Made by a program: the position numbers and the translations under genes
Notes under the pieces: model-generated
Databases searched by the model: none
What the model was told of the DNA's origin: nothing
The model's input: the letters and a program-made list of their open reading frames with translations, nothing else
Origin: an uncultured Bacilli bacterium
GTDB taxonomy: Bacteria > Bacillota_I > Bacilli_A > RFN20 > CAG-631
DNA: 44,019 nucleotides
Direction of reading: 5' to 3'
Assembly: GCA_947627355.1 (NCBI GenBank)
Contig: CANQVX010000013.1
Coordinates: 1-44,019 of the forward strand
Shown: one piece after another, positions 7,830-16,802 of the stretch
Numbering within the stretch: the first letter of the stretch is position 1
Layout of the letters: the number at the start of each line of letters is the position of its first letter

Positions 7830-8448
7830 CAACAACGCCTCCTTTGTTTTGTTCTAACAAGAATAAATTTGGATATTTGATACCAATAAAACATAATAAG
7901 CCAGCATTTATAACGATGTTTGGTAACATATATTCACCATTATAAACAAGACTATAAACAGCAGGTCCACCAAGAAAATCAGTAGGACAATTAGAACTCC
8001 AGAAAATAACTCCGGCTAAATAATGCGCTAAGAATTTAGCAACACCACCAACAACAGCACCAAGTATTAAAAATAATGCTTTTTGTTTATTAGTTGTTGC
8101 ATTGCGATATCCTTTAACAAAGAAACCCGCAAAGCAAACAAGTGGATAAGCAAGAACATAATCTAATAACACTTGTAACAATACCATATACCATGAATCA
8201 GCAATGGTATAAATGCCACCTAACATTTGAATAAAACTTAAGATTAATGCTGATAGCAAACCTGGAAGAAAACCTCTTCGATAGGTTAAAATTAAAATAG
8301 GCAGCATAGCGATTCCAATTGAACCACCATTAGGGAATAAGCCTCTAAAAATACCACCTTGTAAGGCATCTAAAGCAAAAGCTACAGCTGCCATGATAGC
8401 AATTTCTGCTAACACCTTTGTCGTTATTTTGTTTTTCATACGACACAT
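7810..8448 (-). CDS. thiT: Thiamine ECF transporter substrate-binding protein ThiT
   Basis: A 212-aa membrane protein with six predicted spans, matching the ThiT family of ECF S-components that capture thiamine and pass it through the shared EcfAA'T module. Family landmarks are the N-terminal MAAVAFALDALQ, the segment GGSIGIAMLPILILTYRRGF with its following LPGLLSALILSF, the SWYMVLLQVLLDYVLAYPLV stretch and the later GGVAKFLAHYLAGVIFW. A TPP riboswitch and terminator precede it, which strongly supports thiamine as substrate. No EcfA or EcfT genes are nearby, as is usual for group II ECF systems. An alternative start at 8439 is equally plausible. Confidence 0.95.
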   Translation of the reverse strand: MCRMKNKITTKVLAEIAIMAAVAFALDALQGGIFRGLFPNGGSIGIAMLPILILTYRRGFLPGLLSALILSFIQMLGGIYTIADSWYMVLLQVLLDYVLAYPLVCFAGFFVKGYRNATTNKQKALFLILGAVVGGVAKFLAHYLAGVIFWSSNCPTDFLGGPAVYSLVYNGEYMLPNIVINAGLLCFIGIKYPNLFLLEQNKGGVVDENKNC

Positions 8449-8465
8449 CTTCTCCTTTCAAATAA

Positions 8466-8503
8466 AAAAATCCTTTTGACCGGGAAAATGCCTAAAAGGA
8501 TTG
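8466..8503 (-). terminator. TPP-riboswitch expression-platform terminator
   Basis: On the minus strand the AATCCTTTT / AAAAGGATT stem is followed by a run of T. The left arm can alternatively pair with AAGGATT at the end of the aptamer (8519-8525), giving the antiterminator. This fits thiamine pyrophosphate causing premature termination. Confidence 0.85.
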
Positions 8504-8521
8504 AAAATACATATTAAAAAA

Positions 8522-8603
8522 ATCCTTACGCTAGCATTACCTAGATCAAGTGCGGTTCGTTTCAGTATCAGAAAACATCTCAGCCTAATTCTTTAAGCTC
8601 CCG
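8522..8603 (-). ncRNA. TPP riboswitch (THI element)
   Basis: The minus strand contains the conserved aptamer parts in order: GGGAGC, GGCTGAGATG, then CTTGATCTAGGTAATGC followed by TAGCGTAAGGA. These match the GCTGAGA and CTGATCTGGGTAATGCCAGCG consensus of TPP riboswitches. It lies between a promoter and the thiT terminator/gene and should repress the operon when thiamine pyrophosphate is plentiful. Confidence 0.96.
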
Positions 8604-8609
8604 AAAACA

Positions 8610-8637
8610 ATTATACATCAAAGTTTCTAATTTTCAA
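8610..8637 (-). promoter_or_regulatory. Promoter of the TPP riboswitch-thiT transcript
   Basis: On the minus strand TTGAAA (8632-8637) and TATAAT (8610-8615) have 16-bp spacing. The start point would lie a few bases before the aptamer. Confidence 0.75.
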
Positions 8638-8708
8638 TAAAAAATATAACAACAAGCTTTATTAACAATTAGTTAAAACAATTAAATTTGTCGATAAAAT
8701 CATTAATT

Positions 8709-10055
8709 TTATTTGTTTTTACCAAGCACGAAAGTTAAGTAATGAGGAATAGTTAAAATGTTGTTTTCAAAGCCAATATTATAGTCTCCTATTTTTATTA
8801 ACCTTGTTCTTCCATAGTGTTCAGGATGTCTCATAACTGTTTTACTTGATTTTGTGTTTCCTGTTTTTGTTTTTGCTTCAATTAGGCAAGATTCATTTTC
8901 ATAGCAAATAACAAAATCAATTTCAAGCCCACTTTCTTTAGCAAAATAGAACACATCAATTCCCGCTTTATTTAACGAATCAAAAACAACCGATTCATAG
9001 ATTGCTCCTTTGGCTTGGCCTAAATTTCCTTGATTTAAGGCTATAAGAGTATCTACTCCATATAAAGCGTTAACAATACTAATATCAGCAGGAAACAGTT
9101 TGAATTGTGAATACCTAACATTACCTTTTAAAGGTAGTGATGGGTTTTCTAGGTTATAAACTTTATATGCAATATGAGCTTGATTTAGATATTCAATTGC
9201 GTCATTTTTTTGCAAACTAGAGCCTTTTAAGATCTTTGAAGCAACAAATCTTTTGTTTTCTTTTGCTAGAAAAGTTGGAATTAAATCAAAGACATTTTGA
9301 ATTCTTGAAACTTCAGATGCTTGAAATAATGGATTACCATTTTTATCTTTTCTTCTTCCAAAGTCTGTTTTCATATCAAAAACTGTACTTTGAACAATTC
9401 TAAAGGCATCCATAATGTTTTTAGTTTGAACATATTCTTTAACAGCTTTAGGAAAACCACCAACACAAATATATTTTAAAAACATATCTTTATATATTTC
9501 ATGAATATTATCTGGAATTTTCTTTTTTTCATAAAAATAATTGGCTAAATCATTTATTTGTTTATCACTAAAGCCATTAGCCCATAAGAATTCTTCAAAA
9601 TCCATAGTATACATGTTATAAACATCTTCATACCCTGTTGGTGCAGGTGTTGAATCACCAATAACATATCCATTAATTCCTAGATATGAACCACTACCAA
9701 TAACATCAAATCTTCCGTCTAATTCAAAGTTTTTAAATGATAATCTAGCTTTAGGACATTCTTGTATTTCATCAAAAAATATTAATGTTTCATGAGGTTT
9801 TATTTTAATATTAGGAAACCTAAGAGATAGATTAGAAATGATTGTATCAACATTTAAAGGGCCATCAAAATCAGAACTATATTCTGGATTATCCCAAAAA
9901 TTAAGATAAAGAACATTTTCATAATTATTATTTGCAAATTCAAGAATACTTTTGGTTTTTCCACATTGTCTAATTCCAACAACTAATGCCGGAGATTTAT
10001 TTTCTTTATTTTTCCAATCAATTAACCATTTATCTATTTTCCTATGTAAATACAT
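8709..10055 (-). CDS. AAA_14 ATPase with DUF4143 domain
   Basis: A 448-aa protein of the widespread AAA_14-DUF4143 type. Walker A is GIRQCGKT (residues 27-34) and Walker B is LIFFDEIQE (D95-E96). The C-terminal DUF4143 part has ESGLEIDFVICYENESC with EAK near 394-396, a nuclease-fold-like D...E-x-K arrangement. Members occur in multiple copies in gut bacteria and archaea and have no settled function. Links to toxin-antitoxin-like or mobile contexts are only suggested. It has an AGGAGG ribosome site and is preceded by three 33-bp iterons, which point to self-regulation. Confidence 0.9.
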   Translation of the reverse strand: MYLHRKIDKWLIDWKNKENKSPALVVGIRQCGKTKSILEFANNNYENVLYLNFWDNPEYSSDFDGPLNVDTIISNLSLRFPNIKIKPHETLIFFDEIQECPKARLSFKNFELDGRFDVIGSGSYLGINGYVIGDSTPAPTGYEDVYNMYTMDFEEFLWANGFSDKQINDLANYFYEKKKIPDNIHEIYKDMFLKYICVGGFPKAVKEYVQTKNIMDAFRIVQSTVFDMKTDFGRRKDKNGNPLFQASEVSRIQNVFDLIPTFLAKENKRFVASKILKGSSLQKNDAIEYLNQAHIAYKVYNLENPSLPLKGNVRYSQFKLFPADISIVNALYGVDTLIALNQGNLGQAKGAIYESVVFDSLNKAGIDVFYFAKESGLEIDFVICYENESCLIEAKTKTGNTKSSKTVMRHPEHYGRTRLIKIGDYNIGFENNILTIPHYLTFVLGKNK

Positions 10056-10094
10056 AAAACATCCTCCTTTTTGCGTTATCTTTCAAGTTAATTT

Positions 10095-10182
10095 TACTAA
10101 ATTCCGAGCGACTTTTCAATATATTATTACTAAATTCGGAGCGACTTTTGCTACTATTTTTACTAAATTCCGAGCGACTTTT
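10095..10182 (-). repeat. Three 33-bp-spaced iterons upstream of the DUF4143 ATPase
   Basis: The 22-base unit starting TACTAAATTC, then C or G, then GAGCGACTTTT occurs at 10095-10116, 10128-10149 and 10161-10182. Each step is exactly 33 bp, about three helical turns. Only one base differs between copies. The array ends 40 bp upstream of the ATPase start, in the promoter region, and most likely binds a regulator, possibly the ATPase itself. Confidence 0.85.
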
Positions 10183-10391
10183 CAAAAAATATGCGTTTTT
10201 TGCGTTTTTAGTGGGGCATTACTGTTTTGCGAAAATTTATTCGCTTTTTTTATAATTTTTAAATGACCGGTTAACAAAAAATTCAAACCTTTTTTACCAA
10301 TTTTGATTAAAATAATTTTTGTGATATTATATTTTTGGTGAGGCTGAAATAAAATAAAAAAACATACGCTGTTTTTATTCCATTATTAATT

Positions 10392-10886
10392 TTGTGTAGT
10401 TGCTCTTCTTTTCGTATAATTGATCGTTTTATGGGTTTGCTACATATAAAGTTCGATTTTGAAAAAGAATACGATTTAGAAAACATTTCAATCAAAACAT
10501 ATCTTGGGTTTTGGCATGACAATGAATATAACGATCTAAAAGACGATTTAAAAATTTTTCTTTATGCAAATGTATCATCGGAACCAACTTCAACATATTA
10601 TTCTGAATCATCTATAGTGCTTAAAGAATACGATAAATATGCAGATTCAGAAAAATATCAATTTACTATTGTAGAAAAAAGATATGGTTATTATATTGAG
10701 TACAATAGTTATGAATATATTGATATTCCTGCCAATATTTTTATTGGAGATAGTGGATATATAAGTATAGCTATCGATTATGTGTCGTTTGAAAATGATG
10801 TTTGGGAGGGTTGTGAAGAAAATACAGGTGTAGATTTAACATATCAAATAAATGATAATTCTAAAATATCGTTTGTCAGGAGATAA
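10392..10886 (+). CDS. Small lipoprotein, start codon apparently lost
   Basis: A 164-aa frame from a TTG codon encodes an acidic protein rich in Tyr, Asp and Glu with no family I recognise. Extending the same frame upstream to the stop at 10350 gives KKTYAVFIPLLILCSCSSF. That is a typical lipoprotein signal peptide with lipobox LILC or ILCSC, but no ATG, GTG or TTG precedes it. A ribosome-like GAGG lies at 10339-10342. Either translation starts at a rare codon, or an ATG was lost by mutation and the gene is decaying. The TTG at 10392 would cut the signal in half and lacks a ribosome site. A strong terminator follows. Confidence 0.5.
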   Translation: MCSCSSFRIIDRFMGLLHIKFDFEKEYDLENISIKTYLGFWHDNEYNDLKDDLKIFLYANVSSEPTSTYYSESSIVLKEYDKYADSEKYQFTIVEKRYGYYIEYNSYEYIDIPANIFIGDSGYISIAIDYVSFENDVWEGCEENTGVDLTYQINDNSKISFVRR

Positions 10887-10920
10887 TAACGATTTTTTAT
10901 TTTAAAAAGTTTACATAATA

Positions 10921-10966
10921 AAAATCGTCCGTTTCTTTTTAATTTGATAGGACGATTTTATTTTTA
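10921..10966. terminator. Bidirectional terminator
   Basis: The stem AAAATCGTCC / GGACGATTTT (10921-10930 and 10950-10959) is flanked by A and T runs. It ends the lipoprotein gene on the plus strand and tRNA-Ser transcription on the minus strand. Confidence 0.85.
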
Positions 10967-10971
10967 AATTT

Positions 10972-11061
10972 TGGCGAAGCGGGTGGGATTCGAACCCACG
11001 TGACGTTTCCGTCCAAACTGATTTCGAATCAGCCCCGTTATGACCACTTCGATACCGCTTC
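10972..11061 (-). tRNA. tRNA-Ser (anticodon CGA)
   Basis: A class II tRNA on the minus strand. The acceptor is GAAGCGG/CCGCTTC, with discriminator G and an encoded CCA. The anticodon stem is GCTGA/TCAGT with loop TTCGAAA (anticodon CGA). A long variable arm (TGGACGGAAACGTCA) and the T loop GTTCGAATC follow. It reads UCG serine codons. Confidence 0.95.
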
Positions 11062-11162
11062 ACGCGTGTTTTTGTCGACAGAATGGACTAAATTGTTTTT
11101 AAAACAAGAAAAAACAAGCCTTGTTATTCATAATATTTAAGTCTAACTACATCGACGTTTTT

Positions 11163-11190
11163 ATTATAATCTATTTAATGTTTCTTTCAA
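11163..11190 (-). promoter_or_regulatory. Promoter of tRNA-Ser(CGA)
   Basis: On the minus strand TTGAAA (11185-11190) and TATAAT (11163-11168) are 16 bp apart, about 100 bp before the tRNA. Confidence 0.65.
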
Positions 11191-11255
11191 TAGTTTTTTC
11201 TAAAAAAGTCCTTTTTACCGACAAAAATTAAGTTTGATTGTTTTTTGAATAATTA

Positions 11256-11284
11256 TTGAATATGTGGTTAAAATTTTATATAAT
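11256..11284 (+). promoter_or_regulatory. Promoter of yfhO
   Basis: TTGAAT (11256-11261) and TATAAT (11279-11284) have 17-bp spacing. This places the transcript start near 11291 and makes the ATG at 11307, behind AAGGTGAAA, the true start of the gene. Confidence 0.75.
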
Positions 11285-11306
11285 AAAATTTAAGGTGAAA
11301 AGATAC

Positions 11307-14300
11307 ATGGAAAACGCTAAAGAAAAAACAAAACTTGATATTGTAAAAGAAAAACTTTTACGTTTTTTTAAAAACGAATATGTTTTTTGCTTTTTATTAT
11401 TGTTTGCTATTGGCGTTTGTATGTTTTTATACATTCTACTTTCAAATAATTTTATGTTACCTATAAATGGTGACTATGTTTATCAAAGTTATGCCTTTTA
11501 TGCTGGAGGCTATCATAAAATGTGGGAATTTATCAAGACTGGCGAGTTTCCATTATTTGATTATTCTAACTTTTTAGGTGCTAATTATATAGGAACAGCA
11601 TCTTTCTATTATTTATTTAGTCCTTTCTTCTGGCTTTTATTATTATGTCCGTCTAGTTTGTTATATCAAGGTATCTTCTTTAATATGATTCTTAAGTTTG
11701 CTACAGGCGGCTTATTATTCTATGTATTACTTAGAAAATATTTCCATTTAAAAAAATTCACTTCCATTATTGGTGGTGTTATTTATAGTTTCTCTGGTTG
11801 GAATCTATTCTATATTTGGTTCCATTTCAGTGATGTTTCTGCGTTATTCCCGCTATTATTAATTGGTATTGAACGTTGTTTACAACAAAGAAAAGGCGGC
11901 ATTTTAACATTATCATTATTCTTAATTGGTATTACTAACTATTTCTTTTTCTTCACCTTTGCTTTACTTGGTGTTTTATATGCTTTATACCGTTGGATTT
12001 ATATCTATGGAGTTAGTAAAAAAAGAGGCTACAGTGCTAAACAAAGATGGGGTGTCTTACTTCAAGGGATATTGTATTATTTTGCAGGCGCTTTGCTTGC
12101 TTGTGTTATTGTTTTCCCAGCTATGTTAGTTGCCCTAGATAGTGGTAGAGGAGATTCTAATTTACTTATCCAATTCTTACAATTCTTCTTTAAGAATCCT
12201 AGAAGAATAAATGAAAAATTGTCGTTAGGATCATTAAAAAGTTTTTCTCAATTCTTTAATAAAGATAATCTAAAAGGATTACTAAAATATATCTTTGTTT
12301 GGAACGATCGTTATATTGGTGGTAATGAAGTAATTAAAGCTAGACAAGATATTGGTTATATCTTTACAGGTTTTCTGTTTATGAATACTGATGTCTGGAC
12401 AATGACGGTTTATCATAATGGTAATCTTGATAATATGGCTGGTGGTTTATTTATCACAACACCTATTATCATGATGTTAGTTCCAGCTATCATTAATGGC
12501 ATTAAATCAAAACGTCCATGGACAATATTTGGTATGATTGCAGGTATAATGATGCCATTTATTCCTTTTTCATATTATTTATTCCATGGCTTTACTCTTT
12601 TATATGGTAGATGGCTATTATTTGTAATGACTATAGCTTTGATCTTTATTCTATGCACTTTTGATAACTTTAACGCGATTAAAAAGAGATATATTTTGTT
12701 AGGTTTCTTATTAAATGTTGCTATTGGTATTTTCTTTGTGGCAGCATCCAATCAAAGTGGAAAACTTACAGATCAAGATAAAATTTATGTAATCATCTTC
12801 CAATTCTTATATATGGTTGCTACATGGTTAGTAATTGGCTTTAGTTATATCAAATGGAAATGGTTTAAAAAGATCTTCTTTTGTATGATTGTTGGTGAAG
12901 TTGCGATGTCAGCAATTATAACAGTCGAAACGAAAGGTTATGTCGATTATCATTATTTAATGGGTGGACCCGAAAGAATGAAGGAACAACAAAAGATAAT
13001 CAACGACATTAAGAAAAAAGACAAAGATTTCTATCGTATTTATAATGTTTTAGCAACTCGTAGTAATGTTAACTTACCATCAACATTCAACTACAATGGC
13101 GAATCGGTATTTAGTTCAACTTATGATTATGATTTAAACGACTTCATTTATCGTTCTAGAATGGCTTATAATGGTTCATGGTCAATGGGCTATCATGAAA
13201 AGAGATATTATTATGATCAATTTGTTGGCATTAAGTATTATATTGTCGATAAATTGGACAAAAATAACGATACCTTTATTAATGATTTCTATGATGGAAG
13301 AATTAATAAAGATATGGATAAACAGGAATACGATTTAAATATGCCTTGGGGCTATGAATTATATAAATCATATAAATACTATGACGTTTATGTAAATACC
13401 AACTTTATTGAACTTGGCTTTGCTTTAGATGATTATATTAGTTCTTCATCGGTTGGTAGATCTAACCCGGCTTCTCAATATGAAGAAATGTATAGCAATG
13501 TTGTAATTGTTGAAAACGATGATCTTGAAGACTTTGCTGATTTTAATAAACTTGGTTCTTATCAAAGAAAATATGACCGAGTAAATTCTTATGAATTAAA
13601 CAAATCTGTGAGTCTAAGAGAAGACTGCTCACAAGATTATAACAAATCTAATGGTCATTGCTTCATTCAATATCCTAGCAATATGGATATTCATGACTAT
13701 GCTAAAACAATGCCTAGACATTTAGAACCTTTTGAAAAACAAGATATAACAAGAGACAAAATGCAAAGCACATTAATGTCAAACGAACAATTCATGCATT
13801 CACGTTATGATGAATTCCATTTCTTTGGTGATGAAATAATATATGAAACAGATGAAGGAAAACAAATTTGTCCAATGGCTACTGAAGACAATGCATGTTA
13901 CTTAAATGTTTCCTTTAAAATGGGCCCAAGAGTATTAATTAGTTTATTTAATGGAGATAAATTATTAACTCAGGATGCTCATATGGATTTCCATAGTAGT
14001 TCTAGTGAAGAATACGAATGGAAAGTAGAGCGTGGTTTCTATGTTCATGAACCGGTAACAAAGATTGTTATTGAATTTGTCAACGATACCGGCCTTCAAA
14101 GTTTGTATCGTACAGGTAGCAGTTACATGGAACAAATGAACATTAATTTTGCATATCAAGAAGATATAACTGCGACTCAAGATAAACTCAAAGAATATCC
14201 ACTTGAAAATGTTGTTTATCATACAAATAGTTTTGATTTCACTACTAATTATGATAAAGATAAGATTGTTGTTGTTCATATTCCTTATGATGAAGGATGG

Positions 14301-14741
14301 CATTTAAAGGCTAATGATAAAGATCTTAAACTTTATAAAGTTGATGGTGGATTCTTAGGCTTTATTGCTCCTAGTGGTAAAACCAAATATGTTTTAAGTT
14401 ATTCTACTCCTAAGATGCCTGAAGGTGTCTTTCTATCAACTTCTGGTTTAGTTTTATTTGTTGGTTTAACAGCTTTATACAGCTTGTTCCAAACTCCTAT
14501 TCCTAATGTTCTTCCATTAGGTAGTGATGAATCTAAAAAGAATAAAAAAGAACAAAAAGTAAAAGAAAAAGAAACTAAAAAAGAACCAGATAAAAACAAA
14601 AAAGAAGAAGTGGCAGAAAATGCTACAGACCATGTTGAAAAAGAAAAGAAAAAGAAACGAATCGAAAAAGAAAAGAAAAAACAACCAAAATATAAACCAA
14701 CTATAAAGAAAAAGAAGAAAAAATGGAAAAAGAAAAAGTAG
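11307..14741 (+). CDS. YfhO-family membrane glycosylation protein
   Basis: A 1144-aa integral membrane protein of the YfhO (PF09586) family. After a short charged N-terminus it has a first span near residue 30, the extracytoplasmic motif NGDYVYQSYAFYAGGYHKMW, and SGWNLFYIWFHFSDVSALFPLLLIG. About a dozen more spans run to residue 550. A large extracytoplasmic domain and a final span (VFLSTSGLVLFVGLTALYSLF) follow. Family members add sugars to lipoteichoic or wall polymers in Gram-positive bacteria, probably as GT-C-like enzymes. Unusually, it ends in a cytosolic tail of about 65 residues that is mostly Lys and Glu. An in-frame TTG at 11256 overlaps the -35 box and is rejected as start. Confidence 0.85.
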   Translation: MENAKEKTKLDIVKEKLLRFFKNEYVFCFLLLFAIGVCMFLYILLSNNFMLPINGDYVYQSYAFYAGGYHKMWEFIKTGEFPLFDYSNFLGANYIGTASFYYLFSPFFWLLLLCPSSLLYQGIFFNMILKFATGGLLFYVLLRKYFHLKKFTSIIGGVIYSFSGWNLFYIWFHFSDVSALFPLLLIGIERCLQQRKGGILTLSLFLIGITNYFFFFTFALLGVLYALYRWIYIYGVSKKRGYSAKQRWGVLLQGILYYFAGALLACVIVFPAMLVALDSGRGDSNLLIQFLQFFFKNPRRINEKLSLGSLKSFSQFFNKDNLKGLLKYIFVWNDRYIGGNEVIKARQDIGYIFTGFLFMNTDVWTMTVYHNGNLDNMAGGLFITTPIIMMLVPAIINGIKSKRPWTIFGMIAGIMMPFIPFSYYLFHGFTLLYGRWLLFVMTIALIFILCTFDNFNAIKKRYILLGFLLNVAIGIFFVAASNQSGKLTDQDKIYVIIFQFLYMVATWLVIGFSYIKWKWFKKIFFCMIVGEVAMSAIITVETKGYVDYHYLMGGPERMKEQQKIINDIKKKDKDFYRIYNVLATRSNVNLPSTFNYNGESVFSSTYDYDLNDFIYRSRMAYNGSWSMGYHEKRYYYDQFVGIKYYIVDKLDKNNDTFINDFYDGRINKDMDKQEYDLNMPWGYELYKSYKYYDVYVNTNFIELGFALDDYISSSSVGRSNPASQYEEMYSNVVIVENDDLEDFADFNKLGSYQRKYDRVNSYELNKSVSLREDCSQDYNKSNGHCFIQYPSNMDIHDYAKTMPRHLEPFEKQDITRDKMQSTLMSNEQFMHSRYDEFHFFGDEIIYETDEGKQICPMATEDNACYLNVSFKMGPRVLISLFNGDKLLTQDAHMDFHSSSSEEYEWKVERGFYVHEPVTKIVIEFVNDTGLQSLYRTGSSYMEQMNINFAYQEDITATQDKLKEYPLENVVYHTNSFDFTTNYDKDKIVVVHIPYDEGWHLKANDKDLKLYKVDGGFLGFIAPSGKTKYVLSYSTPKMPEGVFLSTSGLVLFVGLTALYSLFQTPIPNVLPLGSDESKKNKKEQKVKEKETKKEPDKNKKEEVAENATDHVEKEKKKKRIEKEKKKQPKYKPTIKKKKKKWKKKK

Positions 14742-14749
14742 GTGAAACA

Positions 14750-16414
14750 ATGTATAAATCAGATTTAGAAATAGCAAATGAAACTAAAATGCTAGAAATC
14801 AAAAAAGTTGCAAAAAAATTAAATCTAACTGAAGATGATTATGAATTATATGGAAAATATAAAGCAAAAGTTGATTTTTCAGTTTTTAATCGTCCTTCTA
14901 AAAATGGTAAAGTCATTTTGGTTACTGCTATTACACCTACTAGTGCTGGTGAAGGTAAAACCACTACTTGTATTGGTCTTGCTGAAGCATTATATAAAAT
15001 GAAAGAAAATGTAATTGCTGTTTTACGTGAACCTAGCCTTGGTCCTGTTATGGGAATCAAAGGTGGAGCAGCTGGTGGAGGATATGCTCAAGTTATGCCA
15101 ATGGATGAAATAAACCTCCATTTTACCGGCGATATTCATGCTATCACAACCGCTAACAATGCTATCAGCGCTTTTATTGATAATCATATTTATCAAGGCA
15201 ACGAATTAGATTTTGATTTAAACAATATCACTTGGAAAAGATGTTTAGACTTAAATGATAGAGCCCTTCGTTTTGTTAAAGTTGGTCAAGGTGGACCTAA
15301 AGATGGAGTTAGTAGAGATGATGGTTTTAACATCTCGGTTGCTAGTGAAATCATGGCTGTTTTTTGTTTAGCTAGTGATTATAAAGATTTAAGAACAAGA
15401 ATTGATCGAATAGTAGTTGGTTATAATACCAAAGGTAATCCAATTACAGTTAGTGATTTAAAAATTGGTGGTGCTATAACTTTGCTATTAAAAGACGCAT
15501 TTAAACCAAATTTGGTACAAACATTAGAAGGTGGACCAGTTTTAATTCATGGTGGCCCATTTGCTAACATTGCTCACGGTTGTAATTCAATAGTTGCTAC
15601 TAAAATGGGTATGCATCTGGCTGATTATGTTGTAACTGAAGCTGGTTTTGGTGCTGATTTAGGAGCAGAAAAGTTTCTAGACATTAAATGCCCTGCCGCT
15701 AATATTAAACCAAGTGCTGTTGTATTGGTCGCAACCATAAGGGCTTTAAAAATGCATGGTGGAGTTTTAAAAGAAGACTTAGCTAAAGAAAACGTAAAAG
15801 CAATGTTAAAAGGAACTGAAAACCTACAAAAACACATTGAAACTATCCAAGCATTTAATTTGCCTTTTGTCATTGCTATTAATCAATTCCCAACCGATAC
15901 ACCAAAAGAAGTTGCAGCCTTAAAAAGATGGGCAAAACGTCATAATTATGACATTGAATTAAGTGATGTTTGGAAAAAAGGTGGTAAGGGTGGTATTGCA
16001 TTAGCTAAAAAGGTTTTAGTTCTTGCTAATCAAGAAAACAATTATAAACCTTTATACAATTTATCCGATTCTATCGAGAAAAAAATAGAAAAAGTGGCAA
16101 CCGCTGTTTATGGTGCTGATGGTGTTGAATTCTCAGATTTGGCTAAATCACAAATTGAAAAATTCAATAAACTAGGTTGGAACAAGTTACCGATATGTAT
16201 TGCAAAAACTCAAATGTCTTTATCAGATAATCCAAAACTTATCAATCGGCCGACAAATTTTAACTTACATGTGCGTGAAATTAGACCATCAATTGGTGCT
16301 GGTTTTCTAGTTTGTATCACTGGAACTATTATGACTATGCCTGGTCTTCCAAAAGAACCGGCTGCACTTAAAATGGGTTTAGATGAAAACAATAAACCTT
16401 ATGGTATTTTCTAA
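14750..16414 (+). CDS. fhs: Formate-tetrahydrofolate ligase
   Basis: A 554-aa enzyme, the normal length for the family, which makes 10-formyl-THF from formate, THF and ATP for purine and fMet-tRNA synthesis. The P-loop is TPTSAGEGKTTT near residue 67. It is followed by REPSLGPVMGIKGGAAGGGYAQ and the folate-site segments GDIHAITTANN and FNISVASEIMAV, and ends IMTMPGLPKEPAALKMG. The ATG at 14750 is chosen for the TAGGTGAAAC ribosome site; an earlier in-frame Met at 14723 lies inside yfhO. The start is 8 nt after the yfhO stop, so the two are probably co-transcribed despite unrelated roles. Confidence 0.97.
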   Translation: MYKSDLEIANETKMLEIKKVAKKLNLTEDDYELYGKYKAKVDFSVFNRPSKNGKVILVTAITPTSAGEGKTTTCIGLAEALYKMKENVIAVLREPSLGPVMGIKGGAAGGGYAQVMPMDEINLHFTGDIHAITTANNAISAFIDNHIYQGNELDFDLNNITWKRCLDLNDRALRFVKVGQGGPKDGVSRDDGFNISVASEIMAVFCLASDYKDLRTRIDRIVVGYNTKGNPITVSDLKIGGAITLLLKDAFKPNLVQTLEGGPVLIHGGPFANIAHGCNSIVATKMGMHLADYVVTEAGFGADLGAEKFLDIKCPAANIKPSAVVLVATIRALKMHGGVLKEDLAKENVKAMLKGTENLQKHIETIQAFNLPFVIAINQFPTDTPKEVAALKRWAKRHNYDIELSDVWKKGGKGGIALAKKVLVLANQENNYKPLYNLSDSIEKKIEKVATAVYGADGVEFSDLAKSQIEKFNKLGWNKLPICIAKTQMSLSDNPKLINRPTNFNLHVREIRPSIGAGFLVCITGTIMTMPGLPKEPAALKMGLDENNKPYGIF

Positions 16415-16470
16415 TTTTTAGTATAAATTAATTAAATCAAACACATATTACTCATGGAAGGAGTCTTATC

Positions 16471-16758
16471 ATGAGTAAATTAAAGTGTGTTGAAAAAGAA
16501 TGTAAGCATAATCAATTCTGTCTATGCAATAAACAATGTATTGTCTTAGATGACGATGCGGTTTGTTGTAGTTATCAAAAAAGGCAACCAACCGATTTAA
16601 ATGTTGAATTTGCATTGGACGACATGCCACCAGCTGATATTGAAACAGCAATTAGTTGTAATGATTTATCTTGTTTTTTCAATAAAGATTGTTTTTGTAG
16701 AGCAAGTGATGTCAAAATTGATTGTGATGCCTGGTGTGAAACTTATCGTAGAAAATAG
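16471..16758 (+). CDS. DUF1540 cysteine-rich protein (two copies)
   Basis: A 95-aa protein with two DUF1540-like modules, one at residues 4-36 (C-x4-C, later C-x-C and CC) and one at 62-91 (CNDLSCFFNKDCFCRASDV then C-x3-C). The regular cysteines suggest small metal-binding knuckles. DUF1540 proteins are common in clostridia and related bacteria but have no known function. It has a GGAAGGAG ribosome site, sits 56 nt after fhs and is followed by a strong terminator. Confidence 0.85.
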   Translation: MSKLKCVEKECKHNQFCLCNKQCIVLDDDAVCCSYQKRQPTDLNVEFALDDMPPADIETAISCNDLSCFFNKDCFCRASDVKIDCDAWCETYRRK

Positions 16759-16765
16759 TAAATTT

Positions 16766-16796
16766 CCCTTAGTACTTCTAAGGGATTTTTATTTTT
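16766..16796 (+). terminator. Terminator after the DUF1540 gene
   Basis: The CCCTTAG / CTAAGGG stem has a TACTT loop and is followed by ATTTTTATTTTT. Confidence 0.9.
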
Positions 16797-16802
16797 CTAA
16801 GG

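Noticed and set aside
10095-10182. Regularly spaced repeats considered as a CRISPR array
   Set aside because: Only three units of 22 bp with 11-bp gaps that are not unique spacers; position at a promoter fits operators.
14517-14777. Phe/Leu-rich minus-strand frame that looks like a membrane protein
   Set aside because: It is the antisense of the lysine-rich tail of yfhO; AAA/GAA codons read backwards give Phe and Leu.
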